Under the pieces are notes generated by a model. It saw only the letters and a program-made list of their open reading frames with translations, searched no databases and was not told the origin of the DNA. Source: Muriicola soli (lineage in GTDB: Bacteria; Bacteroidota; Bacteroidia; Flavobacteriales; Flavobacteriaceae). Taken from it: a DNA stretch of 64,000 nucleotides. Where the stretch lies: assembly GCF_004139715.1 (NCBI RefSeq), contig NZ_CP035544.1, forward strand, positions 930,001-994,000, given 5' to 3'. Position numbers and translations under genes: made by a program. Positions 54,901 through 64,000 of the stretch are shown piece by piece. Every line of letters starts with the position of its first letter. The stretch's first letter is position 1.

Positions 54901-55209
54901 TTATTTCATCTTGATTTTTGGATCCTGGGATTGCGTACCATTTACGCCGGAAACATTATACCTTATTGTATAGTCCTCAGTTCCTTTATTTGGATTTCCG
55001 CTTTTTACGGTGCCAGTAAAGCTGTTATTGCGGTTTGGTCCGGGATTGAAATATGTGGTCGGCGCTATACTGACAATCCCAGTAATGTCATTAGTCTGAT
55101 CATTCATGTTGAGGTCGTAAAGCCACTGCACGGTATCTCCAACGGCAACCTCGGTGGTGAAGTCAGCATCGTCCCGGTTGCTCCATGTAGCTCCTCCGTC
55201 CTGGGACAT
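54901..55209 (-). CDS. Small beta-rich protein upstream of the cyclase
   Basis: 102 residues as written, with ATG at 55209. The sequence is rich in T, N, D and G (VAVGDTVQWLYDLN, GTVKSGNPNKGTEDYTIRYNV) and ends QDPKIKMK, a pattern seen in small Bacteroidota proteins with an Ig or cupredoxin-like fold. The coding frame stays open upstream of the ATG for about 20 codons to an in-frame stop, and a nearby out-of-frame ATG would join it if one base were missing, so the start is uncertain. It ends 8 bp before the TPR-cyclase gene; a ligand or partner role is speculative. Confidence 0.5.
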   Translation of the reverse strand: MSQDGGATWSNRDDADFTTEVAVGDTVQWLYDLNMNDQTNDITGIVSIAPTTYFNPGPNRNNSFTGTVKSGNPNKGTEDYTIRYNVSGVNGTQSQDPKIKMK

Positions 55210-55514
55210 ATAGGGTGGACATGGATCGTCGGTAGTTGCAAAAGGTAAATCTTGTGTTGAGTCATAATTTAGTTGGTTTTAAAGGTTTTTTATATTCTTC
55301 AATATAGGGAATTAAATAGTTGTGTAATGGAGAGGAGGACGGAAGACCATATATTCTTTCCTAGCATGCAGAATTACCTTTCGAAGAGTATTCCTACAGA
55401 TGTTAGCTTATTAGCTCTAGGATCGGTATTCTAGATTTATGATTTTTGTCTATTTTGCCCTCCTATTTTAACCTCCACAAACAGATGCCTATCTTTAAAT
55501 GTAAAATCGAGTAT

Positions 55515-56234
55515 ATGGGTAATAGGGTATGGTTAATTTTAGGCTTATGTTTACTATTGATACCTCAGGGCTGCAGTTCCCAAAAACAACTCATCGAAGG
55601 GGAAGAAGAAACAGTTGTTACAGAAAGACTGCAATACTACCTCTATTTCCCGGAGGATTATGAGGAGGATGATAAAAAACGCTTCCCCCTCTTGCTCTTC
55701 CTCCACGGGGGAGGGGAATCCGGCGACAGCCTTGCCGTACTTAAGAAGAATGGTCCACCAAAAATGCTGGACGAGGGAAAACAGTTTCCCTTTATGGTGC
55801 TGGCCCCTCAGAATCCTCACAAAAAACAATGGTGGAACGTTCGTGCAGTTATACAACTCCTCGATACCATAACGACACACCACAGGGTAGATCCGAAAAG
55901 GATCTACTTATCCGGCCTCAGCAGGGGCGGGAGTGCAGCCTGGGAACTCGCCGTACAGTATCCGGACCGATTTGCAGCACTTGCGGTGGTTTGTGGAATG
56001 GCCCCGGTGCCCTATGCCTCATGGATCAACAAAGACCTTCCCATTTGGGTTTTTCACGGCACAGAAGATCGATCCATACCCTTCTCAGAGTCTGATACTA
56101 TGGTTGCCGCTCTAAGGCAGATGGGATACGATGTGACCTTCACGGCCTATGAAGGGGTAGGTCACAATTCCTGGGAACAAGCCTACCAGACGGAAGCCCT
56201 TTACGACTGGATGATGGAACAGAAGCTCGATTAA
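55515..56234 (+). CDS. Esterase-like alpha/beta hydrolase lipoprotein
   Basis: 239 residues from ATG at 55515, chosen because it gives a clean lipoprotein signal (LLLIPQGCSS, Cys20); an upstream ATG at 55446 adds a poor 23-residue extension. The alpha/beta hydrolase fold is clear: oxyanion region LFLHGGGESG, nucleophile Ser136 in GLSRGG, Asp185 in HGTEDRSIP and His217 in VGHNSW. The family (dienelactone hydrolase or prolyl-oligopeptidase-like, often annotated as phospholipase/carboxylesterase) includes acetyl-xylan and feruloyl esterases; the substrate is unknown. The DUF255 gene follows by 47 bp and may be cotranscribed. Confidence 0.85.
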   Translation: MGNRVWLILGLCLLLIPQGCSSQKQLIEGEEETVVTERLQYYLYFPEDYEEDDKKRFPLLLFLHGGGESGDSLAVLKKNGPPKMLDEGKQFPFMVLAPQNPHKKQWWNVRAVIQLLDTITTHHRVDPKRIYLSGLSRGGSAAWELAVQYPDRFAALAVVCGMAPVPYASWINKDLPIWVFHGTEDRSIPFSESDTMVAALRQMGYDVTFTAYEGVGHNSWEQAYQTEALYDWMMEQKLD

Positions 56235-56281
56235 GAATCTACAATTATTGTATTTTCGCTATTCATAATGCCCTTTTGATA

Positions 56282-58399
56282 ATGAAGTTGTCCTCCCGGT
56301 TTTCTTTTCTCCTGATCACACTGCTTATCCTGATCTTTTCCGCTTGTAAAGACAAGGCGAATAAAGACCAAGAACACAAGTTTACCAATGCACTTGTACA
56401 TGAGACAAGTCCCTACTTGCTCCAACACGCTCACAATCCGGTAAATTGGGTCGCATGGAGCGATGAAGCCCTTGAAAAGGCCAGGGAAGAAGAGAAGCTC
56501 ATTATAGTGAGCATTGGTTATTCCTCCTGTCACTGGTGCCATGTGATGGAAGAGGAATGCTTTGAAGATGTGGAAGTTGCTGCCCTGATGAATGAAAATT
56601 TTATCAATATAAAAGTAGACCGGGAAGAGCGCCCCGATGTGGATGAAGTTTATATGACCGCAGTTCAACTCATGACTGGCAATGGAGGCTGGCCGCTAAA
56701 TGTGATCCTCCTGTCCAACGGGAAACCGCTTTATGGCGGTACCTATCACACCAAGGCCCAATGGATGGAAGTACTTACTGAGGTCAATACCAAATACAAC
56801 AATGACAAAGCCGGAGCGGAAGATTACGCAAATCGTGTTGCTAAGGGCATTGCAGAAGTAAACTTTATCCCCAAGGTAGAATCGGAACAACCGCTGCCCG
56901 ACAACTTACTGGAACAAGCCATGACGCGCTGGAAGCCGCAGTGGGATATGGAAAAAGGGGGTAATCAGGGACGTGAAAAATTCATTATCCCGGCCAATTT
57001 GGATTACCTACTGGATTATGCCCGTCTCACTGATGATCTGGAATCTGATGTATTTGTAAAAAACACATTGGATAATATCCTCCTGGGAGGAATCTATGAC
57101 CATATTGGGGGTGGATTTTTCCGGTACAGTACCGACCCCAACTGGAAAGTTCCCCATTTTGAAAAGATGCTGTATGATCAGGCGCAACTCATCAGTCTCT
57201 ATGCCAAGGCCTATGCCATCTACAAAGAGCCTGCCTATAAGGATGCCGTCTTACAAACCATCGCTTTTCTCGAGAGGGAAATGAAGGGACCGGACGGAGG
57301 ATTTTACGCGGCCATGGATGCTGATAGTGAGGGAATCGAAGGTGCGTATTACACCTGGAAGGAAGTTGAATTAAATCGCCTGCTTAGGGATGATTTCGGC
57401 CTCTTTGCGGAGTATTATTCGATCAACCCTGCCTCTTCCTGGGAAGAGGATCTTTACGTGCTGTTCAAATCCCAATCCGATGCGGAATTTGCCAGGGAAC
57501 ACGATATAACCTTCGCTCAACTGTCTTCCAAAAAAGCTTCCTGGCACCAGGATTTGCTAGCGGCTAGAAAACAAAGAACAATGCCCCGTAAGGACGATAA
57601 GGTGATCACCTCCTGGAATGCCTTGCTGATCTCGGGTTTGATTGATGCCTACAAGGCTTTTGATGAGGAGGTTTTGTTGGATAAAGCAAAGGGGTTATTC
57701 AGATCCTTAAAGGCTTCGGCTGTTTCCGAGGATAAAGTGATCCACTCCTATAAAAATGGGAGTACCCGTGAAGAAGGGTTTTTGGAAGACTATGCCTTTT
57801 TAGCCAGAACCAGTTTTTCACTTTATGAAACCAGCCTGGACACTACGTATCTGGATTTTACCCGCAAGCTGATGGAGGAGGTCGAATCGCGCTTTTTCGA
57901 GAAGGAAACGGGGATGTACCAATACAATGAGAATAACGATTTAATTTCCAGGATCATCAAGATTGACGACGGGGTCCTTCCTTCACCTAACGCTGTAGTA
58001 GCCGAGAATTATCTCTTGTTGGGGCATCTCAATTACGATATAAAGTATCTGGAAAAGGTAGATCAGATGCTGATGACGATCAGTCCACGGGTGCTTGAAG
58101 CGATAAATAACCACTCCTATTGGGCAAAGCTGATGCTGTCCAGGATTAAACCTTATTATGAAATTGTGGTTGTGGGACCTGATGCCGAATTACTCAGCCT
58201 GGAATTTCACAAACTCTTCCTTCCTAATGCCCTGGTTGTTGGTAGTTTAAAATCCAGCAACCTCGCCCTGTTTAAAGACAGATATGTTCATGAGGAGACG
58301 TATATCTATGTCTGCACCAATAATACCTGTAAATTGCCTGTGAAAACGGTTACGGAAGCCTTGCAGCAATTGCAGGACTTTGGGCTGAATTTACCTTGA
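56282..58399 (+). CDS. DUF255 thioredoxin-domain lipoprotein (YyaL/SSP411-like)
   Basis: 705 residues from ATG at 56282. A lipoprotein signal precedes Cys22 (IFSACKDK). The N-terminal thioredoxin-like domain (DUF255) is unmistakable: FTNALVHETSPYLLQHAHNPVNWVAW, then the CxxC site Cys83/Cys86 in SSCHWCHVMEEECF, then DREERPDVDEVY. The rest is a six-hairpin glycosidase-like alpha/alpha barrel typical of the YyaL/spermatogenesis-associated protein 20 family. Its function is unknown; bacterial members are usually cytoplasmic, so the lipoprotein form is worth noting. The last 50 bp overlap the convergent FG-GAP gene. Confidence 0.88.
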   Translation: MKLSSRFSFLLITLLILIFSACKDKANKDQEHKFTNALVHETSPYLLQHAHNPVNWVAWSDEALEKAREEEKLIIVSIGYSSCHWCHVMEEECFEDVEVAALMNENFINIKVDREERPDVDEVYMTAVQLMTGNGGWPLNVILLSNGKPLYGGTYHTKAQWMEVLTEVNTKYNNDKAGAEDYANRVAKGIAEVNFIPKVESEQPLPDNLLEQAMTRWKPQWDMEKGGNQGREKFIIPANLDYLLDYARLTDDLESDVFVKNTLDNILLGGIYDHIGGGFFRYSTDPNWKVPHFEKMLYDQAQLISLYAKAYAIYKEPAYKDAVLQTIAFLEREMKGPDGGFYAAMDADSEGIEGAYYTWKEVELNRLLRDDFGLFAEYYSINPASSWEEDLYVLFKSQSDAEFAREHDITFAQLSSKKASWHQDLLAARKQRTMPRKDDKVITSWNALLISGLIDAYKAFDEEVLLDKAKGLFRSLKASAVSEDKVIHSYKNGSTREEGFLEDYAFLARTSFSLYETSLDTTYLDFTRKLMEEVESRFFEKETGMYQYNENNDLISRIIKIDDGVLPSPNAVVAENYLLLGHLNYDIKYLEKVDQMLMTISPRVLEAINNHSYWAKLMLSRIKPYYEIVVVGPDAELLSLEFHKLFLPNALVVGSLKSSNLALFKDRYVHEETYIYVCTNNTCKLPVKTVTEALQQLQDFGLNLP

Positions 58400-61300
58400 C
58401 AAGTTGCAGGGAATCGCTATTTCTGGCTACCAGAACATAGGAGTCTCCGTCAATTTCTATAACGTCCATATCCTTTACGTCTCCCGGAGTAAACCAGCCG
58501 CTGTCCATACCCCTTACCGGGCTGAACCCACCGTCGCCATTTCCTTTAAGAAAGAGGCCATTACTGGCATCATTTCTGGGAGTTTCAACTTCTGAACTGT
58601 ACAGATTACCTGCGATGACGATATCCATATGAGAATCTCCATCGTAATCATCTACCAGGATCTGGTTGATACTTGAGAGCTGTGCCAAATTGGGCAATGG
58701 ATGAGACACAAAGCCCTGGCCTGTGTTTTCCAGATATACACTGGCAAAGGAGGTGACCTGATAGTGCAGGGCATCTTCCAGATATTCCTCAGTGTAGACG
58801 TCCTCAAGGGTGGCCGTTGAAAAGGAAGCGTAATCCTCAAATTTCTTCTTTATCCCCGGCATTTGTTGAGAGGAGCATTCGCGTCCACGGAGCGGATATT
58901 GTTTACCTCCGTTAAAATAACTGAGAACAATATCAGAAGTGCCACTTTTGTCAAAATCGTGGTAGTAGATATCAAAGGTCTCTTCTTCGCTCGCCTTGTA
59001 TTTATAATTTAAACCGAGATTCCCGGCCACGTAATCCATGTCCCCGTCCTTGTCGAAGTCGCCTTCCTGAATACTGAACCACCACCCGGTGGTGTCGCTC
59101 AGATTGACGCGGCCTGTCACATTTTCAAAATTCCCATTATTATTTTGGAGGACTGTCAGGGGCATCCATTCTCCCGTAATCAGCAGATCCTCATACCCGT
59201 CATTGTTGTAGTCGGTCCAGATGGCATCGGTCACCATCCCCAACTGATTTAGGCCTGGTGCCACTTTATCAGTGATGTCTGCAAAGAGCGCTCCTCCCTT
59301 TTGGGTACTTATATTTTCCAGGATATAACTTGCAGCGGGCAGGGGATACTGCCCTGGGACTAATCGGCCCCCAACAAACAAATCCAGATCACCATCCTTG
59401 TCGAAATCTGACGCTTTTACCCTTGAGCCGCTGCTGAACATCTCCGGGAGCGATTTTGGTGCTTTGATCAACTGTCCGGTTCCGTCATTGAGGTAGAGCC
59501 GGTCTTGTAATAATTTAGAGCCCGCACTAAATTCATTTCCGCCACTTACCATATAAAGATCATTGTCTCCGTCACCCTCTGCGTCAAAAATAAGGATACC
59601 CAGGTCCTCATATATACTATCCCGGGTGACTGACGGCATGGCCTGCCTTTCGAATCCTCCTGCTTTTTTATAATAGATCCCTGCGGGATGATTGGATGCT
59701 CCTCCCACTACAAAATCGTCTTCTCCGTCCCCGTTGAGATCTCCAACTCCGATTCCCGGACCAAACATGGAAGTCTGATGGGGCAGCAGGATTTCCTTGA
59801 CGAAGTCGTTGTAATAATTCTCCTCATGTCTGAAATCTATTCCAAGAACTTCAGGATCCGTGGTTTCAAAGATTTTTTCTTCCAAACTTTTTTTGTTTCT
59901 GATGGCTTCACCGGCATTGGCGTATTCAATCACTTGCCTTGTATTGGAACTTAGGCTGGTTATCAGTTGTTCTTTCCCGTCGGGCCAGCGTATCAGAAGA
60001 CTATCCAGACCTTCTCTGTCTCCCAGTCCAAAATGCATTTGAGGTGCTACAGAAGATTGAAATCCGCGGCTGAGCGTCATTTCCTGAAATTGTTTGTCCC
60101 CTTCATCCATCGCAGTAGCCTGTACGCCTATTCCGAAAGGATTCTTCTCCGGTCCCTTAAAATTCAGGACCAGGGAATTGCTGCTTCCTGAACTCAGGTT
60201 CTCAAATACTGATGCTACATCGTCGATATTATTGGTGATCACTTCCAGGTCCCCGTCATTATCGAGGTCTGCATATACAGAGCCGTTGGAAAAACCTTCA
60301 AAGGATATTCCCCAGGTCTCATTCATCTGAGAGAAGGTGAGATCCCCGTTGTTTTTAAAAACAAAATTATCAATTGGTTCAGATGGGATTGAAAGGGAAC
60401 GCTGAAGCAAGTCGTCCATTGGCCGTCCTTCCTTTTCCCAGTTGAGGAAGAAATCCCTATTGTTGATCTCCCTGCGGGTGCCATTGGAGATAAAAATGTC
60501 TTTCCAGCCATCATTGTCGAGATCAGCTATTAAAGGGCCCCAACTCCAATCCGTGGAGGAGACACCTGCAAGCCTTGAGATATTGCTGAAATCGGGTAGG
60601 GAATCATATAGAAGTCCGTTGTTGAGCTGCAGGCTGTTTTGCATGTATTGATAATGAAATCCTGAATTGACTGTTGACCAGAATAAGTCGGGATTCATAC
60701 TGGCCATATTGGCTTTTGATCTGCGGTTAACTTTGGCGGTCATATCTACCTGCAGGATGTCGAGTAATTCATCGTTATTGAAATCGGCGATATCCGTGCC
60801 CATGCCATAAAAGGCGGTATTCTTGGTAACCTGTCTAACAACTTCTGAAAAAGTCCCGTCCTGATTGTTGACAAAAAGGTAATCGGGAGTAGAGAAGTCG
60901 TTAGAGACGTAGATATCTGGCCATCCGTCCTTGTTGAGGTCTCCCACAGTAGCACTCAGAGAAAGTCCAAAGGTGGTCAGTCCTGCCTCTTTGGTAACAT
61001 CAGTAAAAGAATCTCCATCATTGCGGTAGAGTTTATCGGTTTCGATGGGTTTAGGATATTGTTGTTTAAAGAGATAGAAACTATTGGGAGCATCAAAGCG
61101 GGTAGGGGGGTAATTGGCCAGGTACATATCAAGGTCCCCGTCCAGGTCATAGTCGAAAAAGGAAGCCTGTACACTATTACCGGGATCAGCAAGACCGTAC
61201 TTCTGCGCTTTTTCGGTAAAGGTGTTATCCCCATTATTAATAAAGAGTTGATTTTCCTTTTGCCCGTATCTTCCCCCAACTGAGCAGTATATATCGAGGA

Positions 61301-61676
61301 AGCCATCGTGATTAACGTCAGCCATCGTAGTTCCGGTATACCAGCGATCATCTCCTGAAATACCGGCAGCTTCTGAAATATCTTCAAAGGTCATATTTCC
61401 CTTGTTGAGATAGAGTTTGTTGGGTACCATGTTCCCGGTAAAAAAAAGATCGATCAATCCATCATTGTTAATGTCTCCTGCGGAAATACCGCCGCCCATA
61501 TAGATATAAGCATAGGTGAAATAATTTATTGAATCATTCTCGGTAATGCGGTTTTCAAAGGAGATCCCTGTCTTACTCATTTCCAACTGGCTGAAAATGG
61601 GTTTAGATCCCTTTTCTTTGGATGAGCATGACAGAAGCAGCAGGAGCGCAATAAAAGGTAAAAGTAAACGGTACAT
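58350..61676 (-). CDS. FG-GAP/VCBS repeat lipoprotein with ASPIC/UnbV domain
   Basis: 1108 residues. The lipoprotein signal ends LLLLLSCSSKE (Cys17). Many FG-GAP/VCBS-type units follow, each with a Ca-binding-like DxNxDGxxD core (GDINNDGLIDLFFTG, ADVNHDGFLDIYCS, DFDKDGDLDLFVGG). An ASPIC/UnbV module lies at about 500-560 (GIGVQATAMDEGDKQFQEMTLSRG, then RWPDGKEQLI). These proteins form beta-propellers and probably sit on the cell surface. A gene of this kind next to a SusC/SusD pair is common in marine Bacteroidota, where it is presumed to aid uptake. It overlaps the DUF255 gene tail-to-tail by 50 bp. Confidence 0.9.
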   Translation of the reverse strand: MYRLLLPFIALLLLLSCSSKEKGSKPIFSQLEMSKTGISFENRITENDSINYFTYAYIYMGGGISAGDINNDGLIDLFFTGNMVPNKLYLNKGNMTFEDISEAAGISGDDRWYTGTTMADVNHDGFLDIYCSVGGRYGQKENQLFINNGDNTFTEKAQKYGLADPGNSVQASFFDYDLDGDLDMYLANYPPTRFDAPNSFYLFKQQYPKPIETDKLYRNDGDSFTDVTKEAGLTTFGLSLSATVGDLNKDGWPDIYVSNDFSTPDYLFVNNQDGTFSEVVRQVTKNTAFYGMGTDIADFNNDELLDILQVDMTAKVNRRSKANMASMNPDLFWSTVNSGFHYQYMQNSLQLNNGLLYDSLPDFSNISRLAGVSSTDWSWGPLIADLDNDGWKDIFISNGTRREINNRDFFLNWEKEGRPMDDLLQRSLSIPSEPIDNFVFKNNGDLTFSQMNETWGISFEGFSNGSVYADLDNDGDLEVITNNIDDVASVFENLSSGSSNSLVLNFKGPEKNPFGIGVQATAMDEGDKQFQEMTLSRGFQSSVAPQMHFGLGDREGLDSLLIRWPDGKEQLITSLSSNTRQVIEYANAGEAIRNKKSLEEKIFETTDPEVLGIDFRHEENYYNDFVKEILLPHQTSMFGPGIGVGDLNGDGEDDFVVGGASNHPAGIYYKKAGGFERQAMPSVTRDSIYEDLGILIFDAEGDGDNDLYMVSGGNEFSAGSKLLQDRLYLNDGTGQLIKAPKSLPEMFSSGSRVKASDFDKDGDLDLFVGGRLVPGQYPLPAASYILENISTQKGGALFADITDKVAPGLNQLGMVTDAIWTDYNNDGYEDLLITGEWMPLTVLQNNNGNFENVTGRVNLSDTTGWWFSIQEGDFDKDGDMDYVAGNLGLNYKYKASEEETFDIYYHDFDKSGTSDIVLSYFNGGKQYPLRGRECSSQQMPGIKKKFEDYASFSTATLEDVYTEEYLEDALHYQVTSFASVYLENTGQGFVSHPLPNLAQLSSINQILVDDYDGDSHMDIVIAGNLYSSEVETPRNDASNGLFLKGNGDGGFSPVRGMDSGWFTPGDVKDMDVIEIDGDSYVLVARNSDSLQLVKVNSAQSPAIAARLP

Positions 61677-61728
61677 ATAGACAATACTTGAGTAAATAAA
61701 GATAGAAAATCATTAGGGTATGCGAAAT

Positions 61729-61764
61729 AAAAAACAGGGCATTAACATGCCCTGTTTTTATTTT
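61729..61764. terminator. Terminator between SusD and the FG-GAP gene
   Basis: A perfect stem, AAAACAGGGCAT (61731-61742) with ATGCCCTGTTTT (61747-61758), around a TAAC loop. On the minus strand it ends the SusC/SusD message; the FG-GAP gene must then have its own promoter or depend on read-through. Confidence 0.88.
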
Positions 61765-61780
61765 AGATTGGTTTGTTTAT

Positions 61781-63466
61781 TTAGAATCCTGGATTCTGTG
61801 ATAAAGCACCACCACTTAAATCAATTGCGTTAATTGGAATAGGCAGTAGGTCCATGTTTGGCATATACGTTCCTGCTTTTTGACCAAAGTTTGGAATGGT
61901 TCGCGCTTCATTTTGAACATAGGTATTAATTACACTTTCAGCGACACCCCATCTTCTGAGATCAAACAGACGATGTCCTTCCATGGCCAATTCAAGACGA
62001 CGCTCAAAACGAACCGCTTTACGTGCGAAATCCTGATCAGGGAATGACACATAAGGCTCAATTTGATAATTAGCTGCATCTGCTGTACCTGCCTCGTTTT
62101 GAACATAGGACATATTCTTAGCCCTGTTTCGAACCTGGTTAACATAGCCCAAAGCCGTTGGAAGATCCCCGGCCTCAACAGCAGCTTCCGCGGCCATCAA
62201 CAATACATCGGCATACCTGATGATATGGTAATTAATTCCTGAGTGTTGCTGTCCCCAGGCTCCTGTTCCTACATTAGCATCTTCACCAGCCTGGTATACA
62301 TTCTTCTTAGAAAGATAAGGCCCTGAAATATCGGCGTCTGATGCACGGATCCAATCCTGTCCTACATGGGGACCATAACCGTTATAGTCGATTCCCCTTC
62401 TACCTACAGTATAGTCCAGTCTGGGATCAAGCGGACCTGCATGTGGGGTAAAAGGATCGGAACTCGCTAATTCCTGATCATTAGTTACATCTGTTGTATT
62501 AAAGGTATCCAGCAATGGCAAGCCTGTGCCATCGGTTTGATACGCATTTACAAGATCCTGTGTGGGCTGATAGAAACCACAGCAAGATCCGAAAGGCCCC
62601 GGATTGGGGAAATTCAAAGTACCTCCTCTGTTTCCGTTAAAAGACTGTCCTCCATCCGTTGTGAATTGTATGGAAAATATAGCTTCAGATCCGTTTTCAC
62701 CTGCAAGGGAGAAATTAGCCAGGAATTCCGGATTCAATGAATACGGTCCGTTGTTGATTACATCAGTAAAGAGTGTAGCGGCAGCGGCATAATCAGATTG
62801 AAACATATGTGCTTTACCCATGTAGGATTTAGCTGTCCAGGAGGTTGGCCGTCCGACGTCTGCCTGAGATGTTGGCAAATTGTCGATGGCATATTGAAAA
62901 TCAGCTTCGATCTGGTCCCAGATAGGTCCTGAATTCGCCTGATTGAAATCTGTGTTCGCAAAATTATCTTCCGAGATATAAGGTACATTTCCGAACATCT
63001 TCTGAAGTTCAAAATTAAAATGTCCTCTGAGGAATCTGGCTTCAGCCAATTGCGAAGAGAAGTCGCCCTCTTCAATGTTATTGATAAGATTGATAACTGC
63101 ATTAGCTCTGTTTACTCCTGCAAATCGTCCATCCCATACCGTAAGATACGGATTAGCCGAAGTCCAGTCATAAATCTCAAGTAAATACAGGTCGGCCTGA
63201 TCTCCGTCAGTACTACCCTTATGGGCATCGTCAGAGATTACGTCTAACCACCAGTTATCACCACTCACCGTCCAGTCGGCACCCCCCTGGTTATTCCTGA
63301 TTCCGTCCAAAACGGAATAAGCCCCAACCAGCAGGAGATTTACACCTTGCTCATTTTGCAGGGTCGCGTCACTCAGGGCTCCTATAGCCGGCACGTCTGT
63401 AAAATCATCGCTACAAGCAAATATTGCCGCGAATAAGGTTAAATAATAAAAGATTCTCTTTTTCAT
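61781..63466 (-). CDS. SusD/RagB-family nutrient-binding lipoprotein
   Basis: 561 residues. The lipoprotein signal ends AIFACSDDF (Cys18). The SusD pattern is clear: DATLQNEQGVNLLLVGAYSVLDG, then NRANAVINLINNIEEG, RFLRGHFNFELQKMFGNVPYI, and at the C-terminus ERRLELAMEGHRLFDLRRWG and PIPINAIDLSGGALSQNPGF. It pairs with the SusC gene that starts 4 bp upstream. The long insertion in the middle (DWIRASDADISGPYLSKKNVYQAG) is usual in RagB-type members from marine flavobacteria. The substrate is not indicated. Confidence 0.93.
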   Translation of the reverse strand: MKKRIFYYLTLFAAIFACSDDFTDVPAIGALSDATLQNEQGVNLLLVGAYSVLDGIRNNQGGADWTVSGDNWWLDVISDDAHKGSTDGDQADLYLLEIYDWTSANPYLTVWDGRFAGVNRANAVINLINNIEEGDFSSQLAEARFLRGHFNFELQKMFGNVPYISEDNFANTDFNQANSGPIWDQIEADFQYAIDNLPTSQADVGRPTSWTAKSYMGKAHMFQSDYAAAATLFTDVINNGPYSLNPEFLANFSLAGENGSEAIFSIQFTTDGGQSFNGNRGGTLNFPNPGPFGSCCGFYQPTQDLVNAYQTDGTGLPLLDTFNTTDVTNDQELASSDPFTPHAGPLDPRLDYTVGRRGIDYNGYGPHVGQDWIRASDADISGPYLSKKNVYQAGEDANVGTGAWGQQHSGINYHIIRYADVLLMAAEAAVEAGDLPTALGYVNQVRNRAKNMSYVQNEAGTADAANYQIEPYVSFPDQDFARKAVRFERRLELAMEGHRLFDLRRWGVAESVINTYVQNEARTIPNFGQKAGTYMPNMDLLPIPINAIDLSGGALSQNPGF

Positions 63467-63470
63467 TTTT

Positions 63471-64000
63471 TTAAAATTTTGTGTTTATACCAATTGTAAG
63501 TATTTGTGCCAATGGGAATACAGGATTTGGTCCATCCACTCCCAAAGATAAGTTATCTGTTGAAATTACTTCAGGGTTTAATCCTTCGTAATCCGTAATT
63601 GTAAACAGGTTGGTACCCTGAATGTAGATACGGAACATATCCAATCCAATGGTGCTGGAGATGCTTTCATCAAATGTATATCCTATCTGTAGATTCTTCA
63701 TTCTTAAAAAGGATGCGTCCTCTACGAAATAAGAATTCGGTTGAGTTTCGGCATTGGTGATGGACTGACTCAATGCAGGCAGTGTGGCATTGGTGTTTGA
63801 TGGTGTCCAGGAATCCAACACTCTGGCGCTACGGTTTCCGTTGAAGAAAGTAGGGAAGTCTGTAAAGATCTTCTGATAGTTGTAGGCATCATTACCCGAT
63901 GATCCGGAGAAGAATGCTGACACATCGAAGCCTTTATAACTTGCCGCCAGGTTTATACCGTAGGTGAAATCAGGGTGTGGAGATCCAATGTAAGTTCGGT
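63471..64000 (-). CDS. SusC-family TonB-dependent receptor, C-terminal part (partial)
   Basis: The frame is open from the right window edge (reading RTYIGSPHPDFTYGINLAAS before KGFDVSAFFSG), so the gene continues beyond 64000. The visible part is the C-terminal beta-barrel of a SusC transporter, with the usual late segment LRMKNLQIGYTF, then RIYIQGTNLFTITDYEGLNPE, and ends ILTIGINTKF. It is the partner of the SusD gene 4 bp downstream. Plug and N-terminal domains are outside the window. Confidence 0.92.
   Translation of the reverse strand, partial: RTYIGSPHPDFTYGINLAASYKGFDVSAFFSGSSGNDAYNYQKIFTDFPTFFNGNRSARVLDSWTPSNTNATLPALSQSITNAETQPNSYFVEDASFLRMKNLQIGYTFDESISSTIGLDMFRIYIQGTNLFTITDYEGLNPEVISTDNLSLGVDGPNPVFPLAQILTIGINTKF

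Overview
The window looks like a chromosome segment from a marine-type member of the Flavobacteriaceae (Bacteroidota). The support is two SusC/SusD pairs, an FG-GAP/ASPIC lipoprotein, Bacteroidota promoters of the TAnnTTTG type, weak Shine-Dalgarno sequences with A-rich leaders, and a gyrA-TPR gene order seen in this class. No phage, transposase, plasmid or CRISPR signature was found.

Layout. 1-9713 is mostly housekeeping: the gyrA 3' end, a TPR protein, an NlpC/P60 peptidase and thiolase, a 7TM-HD phosphohydrolase, an MG2/TonB-plug protein, tRNA-Ser(GCT), tRNA-Pro(TGG) and a small thioredoxin-fold protein. 9847-20222 holds a dienelactone hydrolase, two paralogous membrane TolB-like/TPR proteins, a caspase-like protease, a membrane-anchored TIR-like protein, a membrane coiled-coil protein and an ECF sigma/anti-sigma pair. 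Two unlisted minigenes on the minus strand (13145-13276, 20085-20222) each have their own terminator.

20380-37028 is the most striking region. It is an exopolysaccharide-type locus: a receiver-glycosyltransferase fusion, a large membrane protein, a lipoprotein, a GH5-like hydrolase, a GT4, a flippase, a STAS-like protein and a TPR/beta-barrel exporter. It sits beside a complete signalling operon: a single-domain receiver, an H-NOX sensor, a PAS histidine kinase, an Hpt protein and a LytTR regulator. Four intergenic regions in this locus carry a 14-bp motif repeated at exactly 21 bp (nine copies in all). At three minus-strand promoters a -7-like box lies exactly 27 nt from the motif. I infer a nitric-oxide-responsive, self-activating polysaccharide regulon with a transcriptional output (LytTR) and a possible direct enzymatic output (receiver-GT2).

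37334-51065 holds tRNA-Arg(TCT), structured intergenic repeats, a membrane AraC/TPR regulator divergent from a SusC/SusD pair, and three tandem TolB-like/TPR paralogues that share their C-terminal tail with the AraC protein. 51104-64000 holds a small conserved protein, glycerate kinase, a TPR adenylate cyclase, an esterase lipoprotein, a DUF255 thioredoxin-like protein, a large FG-GAP/ASPIC lipoprotein and a second SusD/SusC pair cut by the window end.

Three genes (21745-24830, 39919-42929, 53061-54892) are each broken by one apparent missing base in a homopolymer. This looks more like sequence undercalling than three real pseudogenes.
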